Positions 56,907-64,000 of a stretch of DNA of 64,000 bases are shown piece by piece. Under the pieces are notes generated by a model. The model did no database searches, was not told the DNA's origin, and saw only the letters and a program-made list of their open reading frames with translations. Position numbers and translations under genes: made by a program. Within the stretch, counting starts at the first letter, position 1, and each line of letters opens with the position of its first letter. This DNA is from Alteromonas confluentis (GTDB lineage Bacteria > Pseudomonadota > Gammaproteobacteria > Enterobacterales > Alteromonadaceae). The stretch is taken from NCBI RefSeq assembly GCF_001757105.1, contig NZ_MDHN01000029.1, forward strand, positions 1-64,000, in the 5' to 3' direction.

Positions 56907-58406
56907 CTACTGGTTGATGAGCATGCGCACGGCATCGAATAAATCGCTGGCAATCATACCACGCTGACCATACAAGTCAGCCAGATCATCACCCGCTTTC
57001 GCATGCACTGTGACACCGTATTTAGCCGCAATATCACGAGACAGTCCTTGCGCCAGCAATGCCCCCAAAATGCCGCTTAATACGTCACCGCTGCCAGCCG
57101 TTGCCATACCAGGGTTACCATGTTTACTCACCCAGGTTTTTCTCTCGTTATCAATGATGGTACCAGCACCTTTCAGCACACACGTTGCATGATAACGCTG
57201 AGCGCACTGACGGGCATAGTTGAATCGTTCTGCTTCTACATCATCGACAGACACGCCCAGCAATCGGGCCGCTTCGCCAGCGTGAGGGGTTAAAATGCAG
57301 TCGTTTATGGTGTACGCCGTAGCCGCACGATTAAGCAAATTCAGTGCGTCCGCGTCCAGCACCATGGGCTTAGGATGCGTCTGACAGTGCTTCATTACCG
57401 TAGTGAATACCGATTCAGCCCAATCGTCTTGTCCGAGCCCGGGTCCAATTACCACACAGGTTGCCCACTTCAGCGCATCTTCAAGATCGCTGTCAGTAAC
57501 CATTAACTCTGGACGACCAGCGCTTACTTGTATGGTAGAAGTTTCATGCGTAAATACCCGTACCATGCCCGCGCCACTGCGAAGAGCCGCTTCACTGCTT
57601 AATCGTATAGCACCGGCAGTGCCTTTATTACCACCAACACAGAGCAAACGACCGTATGTTCCCTTGTGGCTGTGTACAGCACGAGGCCCCATACCACGGA
57701 ACTGTTCGATATCCAGCAAACTGGCAGATGATCGCGCCAACTCGGCAAAGGCTTTACCAATACCAAGATCATCGTAAACCAGTTTGCCGCAGGACTGTTT
57801 TCCGGCACCGGTGGTTAAACCGGGCTTAATGCCCACAAACGTAACCGTAACATCGGCTTCAATACAACGCCCTAAAGACTGCCCAGTGTTGGCATCCAGG
57901 CCTGACGGTACATCAATACTCACAACAGGCGTATCGCTGGCATTGATGGCGTCGATGATATCGGCAAACTCATTGCGGATATAACTGGTAATGCCGGTAC
58001 CCAACATGGCATCTACGACTAGCCCTGCTTTTGCCAGCAGTTCTTCGCTAAACACTTCAATTTTACCACCAGCATCTAACCAGCGGCGCTGTGCTTCACC
58101 AGCATCGCCTTCGAGAATTCGATGAGGCTCTACGGCGCAGACATGCACCTGTTTGCCAGCATCCTTTGCTTTCAGTGCAGCAATATAACCGTCACCGGCG
58201 TTATTGCCCTGCCCTACCACCACCAGAAAAACATCGGTGTTGGGCAACAGGCTCTGACACTGACGGAATACCGAGGTACCGGCCCGTTCCATCAGCGTAA
58301 ACAATTCGCAGCCTGAATCTTCCGCCGCTTTACGTTCGTGTTCTCTCACCTGTTCGGCGCGAAACAGTTTGTGTGATAAGCTTGTCGCGAGTTTAGTATC
58401 TAGCAT
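56907..58406 (-). CDS. nnr: Bifunctional NAD(P)H-hydrate epimerase and dehydratase
   Basis: About 499 residues from the ATG at 58406 (MLDTKLATSL). A longer frame starts at a TTG at 58427, which overlaps the queG start and is less likely. The N-terminal YjeF_N epimerase domain has VVVGQGNNAGDGYIAALKAK and SIDVPSGLDANTG. The C-terminal ADP-dependent dehydratase has VIGPGLGQDDWAE, LDADALNLL and GNPGMATAGSGDVLSGILGA. It repairs hydrated NADH and NADPH. Only 15 bases separate its start from that of queG. Confidence 0.95.
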   Translation of the reverse strand: MLDTKLATSLSHKLFRAEQVREHERKAAEDSGCELFTLMERAGTSVFRQCQSLLPNTDVFLVVVGQGNNAGDGYIAALKAKDAGKQVHVCAVEPHRILEGDAGEAQRRWLDAGGKIEVFSEELLAKAGLVVDAMLGTGITSYIRNEFADIIDAINASDTPVVSIDVPSGLDANTGQSLGRCIEADVTVTFVGIKPGLTTGAGKQSCGKLVYDDLGIGKAFAELARSSASLLDIEQFRGMGPRAVHSHKGTYGRLLCVGGNKGTAGAIRLSSEAALRSGAGMVRVFTHETSTIQVSAGRPELMVTDSDLEDALKWATCVVIGPGLGQDDWAESVFTTVMKHCQTHPKPMVLDADALNLLNRAATAYTINDCILTPHAGEAARLLGVSVDDVEAERFNYARQCAQRYHATCVLKGAGTIIDNERKTWVSKHGNPGMATAGSGDVLSGILGALLAQGLSRDIAAKYGVTVHAKAGDDLADLYGQRGMIASDLFDAVRMLINQ

Positions 58407-58421
58407 GGTTTTATATCCGCG

Positions 58422-59552
58422 TTGCAATCAATCGATCTCAATAGATTAACAGACGATATCAAGGCTTGGGGCCGTGCGCTAGGTTTTCAGCAGGTCGGTA
58501 TCAGCGATGTTGATCTCAGTCAGCACGAAGATAAACTGCTTGAATGGCTGAATAACGGCTACCACGGCAGTATGGACTATATGGCTGCTCATGGATTAAA
58601 GCGCGCCCGTCCGGCAGAACTGGTACCTGGCACAGTGCGGGTGATCAGCGTACGCATGAACTATTTGCCGCCTGATGCCTCCTTTGCCCGCCATCTGTCT
58701 GACGACAAAATCGGTTATATCAGTCGCTATGCTCTCGGTCGGGATTACCATAAAGTCCTGCGAAACCGTCTTAAACAGCTGGGTGAAAAAATTAAAGCTG
58801 AATTAGCTGACACTGAGTATCGCCCGTTTGTAGATTCCGCGCCGGTGCTCGAACATGCTATAGCCGAGAAAGCCGGTATTGGTTGGACAGGCAAACACTC
58901 TCTCACATTAAACAAAGAAGCTGGCTCCTGGTTTTTCCTCGGCGAGTTGTTTATTAACCTGCCCCTGCCAGTAGATGAGGCGGTTGAAGAAGGCTGTGGA
59001 AGCTGCACTGCCTGTCTGACTATTTGCCCCACACAGGCGATTGTCGCCCCCTATACGGTGGATGCCAGAAAATGTATTTCCTATCTCACCATCGAAAACG
59101 ACGGCCCGATACCGGAAGACTTGCGTCCGCTAATGGGTAACCGGATTTACGGCTGTGACGACTGCCAGCTGGTGTGTCCGTGGAACCGCTACGGCAATAT
59201 TACCGAAGAAAAAGACTTCTTTCCCCGCAGTCAGCTGCATGGTGAAACGCTGGTTAACCTGTTTAATTGGGATGAAACGACGTTTCTGAAAAACACAGAA
59301 GGCTCACCCATTCGACGTATTGGTCACGCACGCTGGTTACGCAACATTGCAGTTGCGATGGGAAATGCCGCTGCCGATGGGTCTATACTTTCAGCCCTTG
59401 AAAGCAGAAGTGGCCAGGTAAGCGAACTGGTTCAGGAACACATCGACTGGGCCATTGATCAGCAGAAAAACAAAAACGCTGCCTATGACGACAATCGTCA
59501 GAAGCAGCGTTTGATCAGAGTCATTCAGAAAGGCTTACCAAGAGACGCGTAA
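58422..59552 (+). CDS. queG: Epoxyqueuosine reductase QueG
   Basis: 376 residues, last step of queuosine tRNA modification using cobalamin and iron-sulfur clusters. The start is a TTG, because an upstream in-frame TAG at 58401 leaves no other start codon, and SIDLNRL matches the family start. PGTVRVISVRMNYLP, CGSCTACLTICPTQAI and CDDCQLVCPWNRYG (two 4Fe-4S motifs) identify it. The extreme closeness of the divergent nnr start means the two promoters must overlap the opposing coding regions. Confidence 0.96.
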   Translation: MQSIDLNRLTDDIKAWGRALGFQQVGISDVDLSQHEDKLLEWLNNGYHGSMDYMAAHGLKRARPAELVPGTVRVISVRMNYLPPDASFARHLSDDKIGYISRYALGRDYHKVLRNRLKQLGEKIKAELADTEYRPFVDSAPVLEHAIAEKAGIGWTGKHSLTLNKEAGSWFFLGELFINLPLPVDEAVEEGCGSCTACLTICPTQAIVAPYTVDARKCISYLTIENDGPIPEDLRPLMGNRIYGCDDCQLVCPWNRYGNITEEKDFFPRSQLHGETLVNLFNWDETTFLKNTEGSPIRRIGHARWLRNIAVAMGNAAADGSILSALESRSGQVSELVQEHIDWAIDQQKNKNAAYDDNRQKQRLIRVIQKGLPRDA

Positions 59553-59591
59553 TTAGCGCCTACCTTCCCGCAATTTTACGCTTAGTAACAA

Positions 59592-60683
59592 TTACTTGTG
59601 ATATTGGCGACTTAGCTTATGCACTGCGTCAACAAACACACCTGCGTGCTCGGGTGGTACATCAAGATGTATACCATGACCAAGATTAAATACATGGCCT
59701 GTCCCCTCGCCGAATCCAGCTAGGATGTCTGCAACTTCTTGCTCAATTCGTTCAGGTTGAGCATATAGCATGGAAGGATCCATGTTGCCCTGCAGAGCGA
59801 CTTTGTCACCGACGCGGGCTTTGGCATCAGCAATATCGATAGTCCAATCCAAACCGACAGCATCGCAGCCAGTATCAGCAATGGCTTCAAGCCACATGCC
59901 GCCATTTTTGGTAAATAAGGTAACCGGCACTCGACGGCCTTCACTTTCGCGGTTAAGCCCTTCAACAATACGCGCCATATACTGCAGAGAAAATAATTTG
60001 TAATCCCGTGGCGACAATACACCACCCCAGGTGTCAAAAATCATCACCGACTGTGCGCCAGCAGCAATTTGCGCGTTCAGATAACTGGTGACAGAATCAG
60101 CGAGCTTTTCCAATAATGCATGTAGCAGTGCAGGTTCAGCAAACGCCATTTTCTTAATTTTGGTGAAGGCCTTACTTGAACCACCTTCAACCATGTAAGT
60201 TGCCAGTGTCCACGGACTTCCCGAGAAACCAATCAGTGGCACTTCGCCTTTCAGTTCGCGGCGAATAGTGCGCACGGCATTCATCACATATTGCAGCTCA
60301 CCTTCCGGATCAGGAATACCAATTTTATCGATATCAGCTTTACTCTGTATTGGATTTTTAAAGCGAGGACCTTCGCCCGCTTCAAAATACAATCCCAATC
60401 CCATGGCATCAGGGATTGTGAGAATGTCAGAAAACAGAATAGCGGCATCAAGAGGAAAACGACGCAGAGGTTGTAGCGTTACTTCACAGGCTAATTCGGC
60501 GTTCTTACACAACGACATAAAATCACCGGCTTCCGCACGGGTGGCTTTATATTCTGGCAAGTACCGACCAGCCTGACGCATCATCCATACAGGAGTAACG
60601 TCTACAGGCTGCTTGAGCAGCGCGCGTAAATATCTGTCATTCTTCAGCGCCGGGCGCTCGATAGATGGGCTATTAGCCGACAT
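59592..60683 (-). CDS. hemE: Uroporphyrinogen decarboxylase
   Basis: 363 residues. [20 protein letters not shown] then [15 protein letters not shown] contains the conserved active-site Arg residues. [20 protein letters not shown] and [20 protein letters not shown] follow. It converts uroporphyrinogen III to coproporphyrinogen III. An extended -10 (TGTTATACT) lies upstream at 60720-60728. Confidence 0.97.
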   Translation of the reverse strand: MSANSPSIERPALKNDRYLRALLKQPVDVTPVWMMRQAGRYLPEYKATRAEAGDFMSLCKNAELACEVTLQPLRRFPLDAAILFSDILTIPDAMGLGLYFEAGEGPRFKNPIQSKADIDKIGIPDPEGELQYVMNAVRTIRRELKGEVPLIGFSGSPWTLATYMVEGGSSKAFTKIKKMAFAEPALLHALLEKLADSVTSYLNAQIAAGAQSVMIFDTWGGVLSPRDYKLFSLQYMARIVEGLNRESEGRRVPVTLFTKNGGMWLEAIADTGCDAVGLDWTIDIADAKARVGDKVALQGNMDPSMLYAQPERIEQEVADILAGFGEGTGHVFNLGHGIHLDVPPEHAGVFVDAVHKLSRQYHK

Positions 60684-60719
60684 GCAAATCCTCTACAACT
60701 TAATCATAATCTGGTGGGG

Positions 60720-60728
60720 AGTATAACA
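60720..60728 (-). promoter_or_regulatory. Probable extended -10 promoter of hemE
   Basis: The minus strand reads TGTTATACT 36 bases before the hemE ATG. No -35 at a normal distance, as at rnr and the spc operon. Confidence 0.45.
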
Positions 60729-60840
60729 ATATTTCGCCCGCTTGCGTCGGGGTCAAATCAACTGTTACCCAAAATTGTGCTAAAGACCCGCTTTGCATAC
60801 GAATGCATAAGACTTTAGTCTTGCATCTCACGAAGACTTA

Positions 60841-60846
60841 TATAAT
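60841..60846 (+). promoter_or_regulatory. -10 box of the candidate small RNA
   Basis: A perfect TATAAT on the plus strand; TTGCAT 14 bases upstream is a close but short-spaced -35. Just upstream are palindromes: TGCATACGAATGCA and AAGACTTTAGTCTT, which may bind a regulator. Confidence 0.4.
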
Positions 60847-60851
60847 AGTAA

Positions 60852-60919
60852 GAAAAATAAAGAAGCCCTTAAGGGACCGATTAAAACCTTCCTGAAGCCT
60901 CGCCTAGCGAGGCTTTTTT
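60852..60919 (+). ncRNA. Candidate trans-acting small RNA
   Basis: Between hemE and nudC (both minus strand) the plus strand has TATAAT at 60841-60846 followed by about 45 transcribed bases. It then has a perfect terminator (AAGCCTCGC and GCGAGGCTT, loop CTA, 60895-60915) with a T-rich tail. The predicted RNA of about 68 nucleotides ends in a U-rich stretch of the type Hfq binds. No plus-strand gene lies upstream that would need this terminator. A 30-codon frame (60803-60895) overlaps it but starts before the -10 and has no binding site. I do not recognise the RNA. Confidence 0.45.
60895..60919 (+). terminator. Terminator of the candidate small RNA
   Basis: A 9-bp stem AAGCCTCGC/GCGAGGCTT with a 3-base loop followed by TTTTATTATT on the plus strand. 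It ends directly next to the nudC stop codon. On the minus strand the sequence after the stem has no T run. Confidence 0.88.
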
Positions 60920-60920
60920 A

Positions 60921-61757
60921 TTATTCGTTTCCCATGTCTCGTTGGATCATCGCCTCAATAAGCTTGCCAGCTATAGAAAGCTTAGGTGGAATCTTTGGTA
61001 GATTATCGATATCAAACCATTGCGCATCATCAATTTCGCCGGGCTGCGGAACAATATCGCCAGAGTCATATTCCGCCAGAAACCCCATCATTAAGGAATG
61101 CGGAAATGGCCAGGGCTGACTATTGAAGTATGAAAGATTCTTAATTTTTACGCCCACTTCTTCCTCGACTTCCCGATGAACGGCTTGCTCGAGACTTTCG
61201 CCGCTCTCCACAAAGCCGGCGAGTGTAGAGTACATACCACTTTCTTTGTGACGAACGCCCTTAGCCAGCAAAATCTGATTATCGCGATAAATTCCCACAA
61301 TGATACAAGGCGAGACACGAGGATAAGCCCGATGTTTGCACTGATGACATTGCATCGCCATTTCCCAATCCACCTGTTCCATCTGCGCGCCGCACTGGCC
61401 ACAGTAGCGATGGGTGCGAAGAAAATGTACATATTGCCAGGCTCTCGACAGTACATTGAAGAGTGCCTCTGAGCCTTCAGCCATCACGCTACGCATTGTA
61501 GTAAACTCCCACAACTCATGTTCTACGTGCTCAGCTCCTAGATCGAGCAGAAAAACGGGATGCGCGAGGTCGTGATGTTCCGATAGTGCGGGTAATTCTA
61601 CGATACTACTTTGATGGTGGGCGAGTAGACTAATCTCATTCCAGTACCCCTGAAATAAAGCATCTTCAGACTTTCTCACCAGCAACATGTCACGGCTGAA
61701 TATAATCCATAACGCCTGTGTAGTAGCGAGGCGATTCTCTGGCACTGGCTTAATCAT
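60921..61757 (-). CDS. nudC: NAD(+) diphosphatase / NADH pyrophosphatase
   Basis: 278 residues. A zinc ribbon (YCGQCGAQMEQ then CHQCKHRAYPRVSPCIIVGI) precedes the Nudix box GFVESGESLEQAVHREVEEE. The downstream SQPWPFPHSLM is the NudC signature. It cleaves NADH and can remove NAD caps from RNA. Its 3' end abuts the candidate small RNA on the other strand. Confidence 0.96.
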   Translation of the reverse strand: MIKPVPENRLATTQALWIIFSRDMLLVRKSEDALFQGYWNEISLLAHHQSSIVELPALSEHHDLAHPVFLLDLGAEHVEHELWEFTTMRSVMAEGSEALFNVLSRAWQYVHFLRTHRYCGQCGAQMEQVDWEMAMQCHQCKHRAYPRVSPCIIVGIYRDNQILLAKGVRHKESGMYSTLAGFVESGESLEQAVHREVEEEVGVKIKNLSYFNSQPWPFPHSLMMGFLAEYDSGDIVPQPGEIDDAQWFDIDNLPKIPPKLSIAGKLIEAMIQRDMGNE

Positions 61758-61882
61758 TCATTCACCTTAAAAAGTCCTAAACTTGTGTTGCTATAAATGC
61801 GGCATTTCAAAAACCCGGCGCTCATGATAGTGATTTTCCCGGTATTTTTATAGTTGTTACGATTGCGGAAACACCTCTGTCA

Positions 61883-61910
61883 TTGTTAAGGTTCACCGCA
61901 ATGTTATACT
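61883..61910 (+). promoter_or_regulatory. Probable promoter of zur-cheX-yjbQ
   Basis: TTGTTA (61883-61888) and TATACT (61905-61910) are 16 bases apart and TGT precedes TATACT. It is 90 bases before the zur ATG. The rest of 61758-62000 shows nothing further that I can assign; no clear Zur box was found. Confidence 0.6.
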
Positions 61911-62000
61911 GAGAATAGAAATCAGCTGCATTGGCAGGAACCCGAACCAGTCACGGGTTGTCATGTCATAAATAATAAAGACATTTGTCGGTAAAAAGTC

Positions 62001-62474
62001 ATGAATAGTACTACCCTGATTAATAAAGCCCGTGCTTATTGCGAACAGCGTGGCGCCAGATTCACCCCTTTACGCGAAAAAGTTTACGAGATTTTACTTG
62101 GTAAACATGGTCCGATGGGGGCGTATGAGTTGCTGGACACATTAAAAGAGACAGAATCCGGCGCGAAACCGGCAACTGTTTATCGTGCTCTGGATTTTTT
62201 ACTAGAATTTGGATTTATACACCGACTGGAATCTACTAATGCATTCGTGGCCTGTCATCATTTTGGCTGCCACCATCCGGTACAGTTCCTTATTTGCGAC
62301 AGTTGTGGCGATGTAGCAGAAATTCAGTCGGAAGGCTTACAGGAAACCCTTGAAAACCAGGCGAGTAAATATGGTTTCAAAGTTTCCAAACAAACAATAG
62401 AAGCTCACGGACTTTGTGCAGACTGTCAGGATGCAGAAAACTCTGAGCCAGAGGAAGAACACCATGAATGTTGA
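62001..62474 (+). CDS. zur: Zinc uptake regulator Zur (Fur family)
   Basis: 157 residues. The winged-helix part has RGARFTPLREKVYEILLGKH and PATVYRALDFLLEFGFIHRL. Structural zinc Cys pairs are C99/C102 (CDSCGD) and C139/C142 (CADCQD), and CHHFGCHHPVQFLICDSCGD is typical of Zur rather than Fur. It would repress zinc transporters and zinc-free ribosomal paralogues when zinc is bound. The last codons overlap the cheX start. Confidence 0.92.
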   Translation: MNSTTLINKARAYCEQRGARFTPLREKVYEILLGKHGPMGAYELLDTLKETESGAKPATVYRALDFLLEFGFIHRLESTNAFVACHHFGCHHPVQFLICDSCGDVAEIQSEGLQETLENQASKYGFKVSKQTIEAHGLCADCQDAENSEPEEEHHEC

Positions 62475-62928
62475 GTTTGTTAATCCTTTCATCAATGGTT
62501 TACTAAACGTAATGGAAACCATGGCACAAACCAAATTAAAGCCAGGAAAACCAAAGCGTAAACAAAGCGATATAGCGCAGGGCGATGTTTCCGGCTTAAT
62601 TGGAATGGTAGGGCCTCAGATAAAAGGGTCAATGTCGATCACCTTTGATGAGGAACTGGCGCTGACCATTATGGAGCGTATGGTAGGCGAGCGTCCTGCG
62701 AAGCTCGACGCGGAAGTTGGCGATATGGTTGGTGAAGTCACCAACATGATTTGTGGCAACGCGAAGCGAGACCTGGCGGAGAAAGGCTTCGAGTTTGGCA
62801 TGGCCACACCAATCGTAGTATCTGGAAAGCAACACACTATTAGTCACCAGGTCGATGGTTCCAAACTCATCATGCCATTTATGTGCGACGAAGGATTGGC
62901 TCATATGGAAATATGCTTTGACAAGTAA
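62464..62928 (+). CDS. cheX: Chemotaxis phosphatase CheX-like protein
   Basis: 154 residues from the ATG at 62464 (MNVEFVNPFINGLLNVMETM); the frame extends upstream inside zur. DMVGEVTNMICGNAKRDL carries E91 and N94, the ExxN pair with which CheX-type phosphatases act on CheY-P. MSITFDEELALTIMERMVGE is also family-like. It overlaps zur by 11 bases and yjbQ by 11 bases. The role with a zinc regulator is unexplained; it may simply be translationally coupled. GAGGAAG precedes the start. Confidence 0.88.
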   Translation: MNVEFVNPFINGLLNVMETMAQTKLKPGKPKRKQSDIAQGDVSGLIGMVGPQIKGSMSITFDEELALTIMERMVGERPAKLDAEVGDMVGEVTNMICGNAKRDLAEKGFEFGMATPIVVSGKQHTISHQVDGSKLIMPFMCDEGLAHMEICFDK

Positions 62929-63352
62929 CTGGCACCAGCAAGAAATTATCCTTCCCCCGTTTCGACGGGGTTTCCACCTCATCACAGACCATATCGAAAG
63001 TGCAATCAGTGAGTTAGCAAACGTAAAGATTGGGCAACTTCACTTGTGGCTTCAGCATACAAGTGCCAGTCTCACCATTAATGAAAATGCAGATCCATCG
63101 GTAAGAAGTGATCTGGAAAGCTGGTTTAACCATACTGTATTAGAAAATTCGGAATTTTTTACACACACCTATGAAGGTATGGACGACATGCCCGCTCACG
63201 TCAAGTCTAGCTTGTTGGGTTGCGAGGTAACAATTCCGGTAAAGGATGGAAAGCTACAGCTAGGCACTTGGCAAGGTGTTATTATGGGCGAACATCGCAA
63301 TAATGGTGGCAGTCGGCGCATTCTGGCGACTTTACACGGCCTTTGGCGATAA
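62918..63352 (+). CDS. yjbQ: YjbQ family protein (UPF0047)
   Basis: 144 residues from a TTG at 62918 (TSNWHQQEI), the first start that gives the family N-terminus; an ATG at 62855 lies well inside cheX. RGFHLITDHIESAIS, LHLWLQHTSASLTINENADP, YEGMDDMPAHVKSSLLG and GTWQGVIMGEHRNNGGSRRI are the conserved UPF0047 blocks. Some members have thiamine-phosphate synthase activity. It overlaps cheX by 11 bases. Confidence 0.93.
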   Translation: MTSNWHQQEIILPPFRRGFHLITDHIESAISELANVKIGQLHLWLQHTSASLTINENADPSVRSDLESWFNHTVLENSEFFTHTYEGMDDMPAHVKSSLLGCEVTIPVKDGKLQLGTWQGVIMGEHRNNGGSRRILATLHGLWR

Positions 63353-63386
63353 ACTCCAGAAAATTCTTATATACGAAAGGTCGCAG

Positions 63387-63404
63387 TTGGCACGCCGTAT
63401 GCTA
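63387..63404 (+). promoter_or_regulatory. Sigma-54-like promoter of the beta-barrel gene
   Basis: TTGGCACGCCGTATGCTA matches the sigma-54 form TGGCACG-N4-TTGC with one mismatch (ATGC), giving the GG and GC at the required -24/-12 spacing. Transcription from about 63413 would give a 47-base leader containing the AGGA site. A sigma-70-like TTGATT-17-TATACA (63421-63449) would leave almost no leader. Confidence 0.5.
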
Positions 63405-63459
63405 AGACTTTTTCATCCAATTGATTTATCTATCACTCAACGTTATACAGGATGTGAAA

Positions 63460-64000
63460 ATGAACAAAACTTTTAAACTGTCTGCACTGGCATTTGCATT
63501 AGCAGCCTCTGCTCACGTATCTGCACAGGAAGCATCAACACAATCATACGATAAATGGTTTGGCATTTACGGTATGTATTATAATGCTGACGTAGACAAA
63601 CCAGCACCTGATTACCTGGACGATGGCAAAGGCGTTGGTATGGAAATGGGCTGGCGTTTTGATGAAAGCTGGGCTGTTCGCGGTGAATTTACTGCATTAG
63701 AACTCGATTATATGGAAGTTCTGAGCAATAAAGACAGCGCTTCTGGCTTCATGTTTGGCGTAGACGCAATGTACTTCATGCCTAATGACTGGTGGTACAT
63801 TTTCGGTGGTCTTAAGCGTCAGGAATTCGATGAAGATCACAACCTGGTTAACTTAGGTCTGGGTAAGCATTGGGCAATCGGTGAAAAGCTGAAGCTTTCT
63901 ACTGAAGTTGCTGCTTATCGCGACATCGACGATTCTTACTACGACTACAGCGTTAAAGTTGGTCTGACATTCCCATTCGGAAACGCGACAACGTCTAACT
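63460..64000 (+). CDS. Outer-membrane beta-barrel protein (partial, runs off the window)
   Basis: Starts with MNKTFKLSALAFALAASAHV and a signal peptide ending near VSAQ. The mature part alternates hydrophobic and polar residues with aromatic girdles: WFGIYGMYYNADV, GVGMEMGWRFDESWAVRGEF, GFMFGVDAMYFMPNDWWYIF, KLSTEVAAYRDIDD and YSVKVGLTFPFG. These are consistent with an eight-strand OmpA-like or OmpW-like barrel. About 180 residues are visible and no stop codon is reached, so a C-terminal domain cannot be excluded. AGGA precedes the ATG and a sigma-54-like site lies 56 bases upstream. Confidence 0.82.
   Translation, partial: MNKTFKLSALAFALAASAHVSAQEASTQSYDKWFGIYGMYYNADVDKPAPDYLDDGKGVGMEMGWRFDESWAVRGEFTALELDYMEVLSNKDSASGFMFGVDAMYFMPNDWWYIFGGLKRQEFDEDHNLVNLGLGKHWAIGEKLKLSTEVAAYRDIDDSYYDYSVKVGLTFPFGNATTSN

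Noticed and set aside
60803..60895. Thirty-codon frame overlapping the candidate small RNA
   Set aside because: No ribosome binding site, and it begins upstream of the -10 box; kept only as a rival hypothesis.
63421..63449. Sigma-70-like TTGATT-17-TATACA before the beta-barrel gene
   Set aside because: Transcription from it would leave about 4 bases of leader and omit the AGGA site.
1..64000. CRISPR arrays, insertion sequences, transposases, integrases and tRNA genes
   Set aside because: I saw no regular spaced repeats, no transposase or integrase motifs and no tRNA cloverleaf sequence; the atypical composition near 10-19 kb has no visible mobile-element ends.

Overview
The window looks like chromosomal DNA of a marine gammaproteobacterium, most likely Alteromonas or a close relative. 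This is inferred from the 16S 5' end, Alteromonadales-like r-proteins and the conserved queG-nnr-tsaE-amiB-mutL-miaA-hfq-hflX-hflK-hflC order; no database search was run. Most genes lie on the minus strand.

Layout. 1-513: 5' end of a 16S rRNA gene on the minus strand, with its leader, boxA-like site and two tandem promoters. 558-3749: two plus-strand genes, an unrecognised secreted protein built from exact 15-residue repeats and a secreted sulfatase with a GlyGly-CTERM-like tail. 3765-29331: about 25 kb of surface-polysaccharide genes on the minus strand, probably read from a promoter at 29391-29419. It holds the dTDP-L-rhamnose pathway (rmlABCD), UDP-glucose dehydrogenase, an isomerase/SDR/FAD-oxidoreductase trio, several glycosyltransferases, three sulfotransferase domains and a lipoprotein sulfatase. 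29477-38150: the alpha and spc ribosomal-protein operons with rpoA and secY. The S10 operon that normally precedes rplN is absent; a decayed hybrid histidine kinase lies there instead. 38843-48425: a DUF4397-like lipoprotein, rlmB-rnr, ubiG, DUF2237 and DUF4112 proteins, hemH and an AbgT-family transporter. 48532-58406: the hfq/mutL superoperon. 58422-64000: queG, hemE, a candidate small RNA, nudC, a zur-cheX-yjbQ overlapping set, and the start of an outer-membrane beta-barrel gene behind a sigma-54-like site.

How the genes fit. The polysaccharide block can supply dTDP-rhamnose and UDP-glucuronate, transfer sugars through one- and two-domain GT2 enzymes and an RgpF-type protein, and sulfate the product. 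A sulfated rhamnose- and uronate-containing exopolysaccharide or capsule is the simplest reading. No flippase, polymerase, ABC exporter, priming transferase or PAPS-synthesis gene is visible, so the system must be completed elsewhere. Four consecutive enzymes of different folds or subfamilies (two DXD glycosyltransferases, a sulfotransferase and a GT2-like protein) end in the same 45-50-residue module, which may be an assembly tag. The AT-rich middle of the block (about 10.2-19.2 kb) contrasts with the rml genes and suggests separate acquisition.
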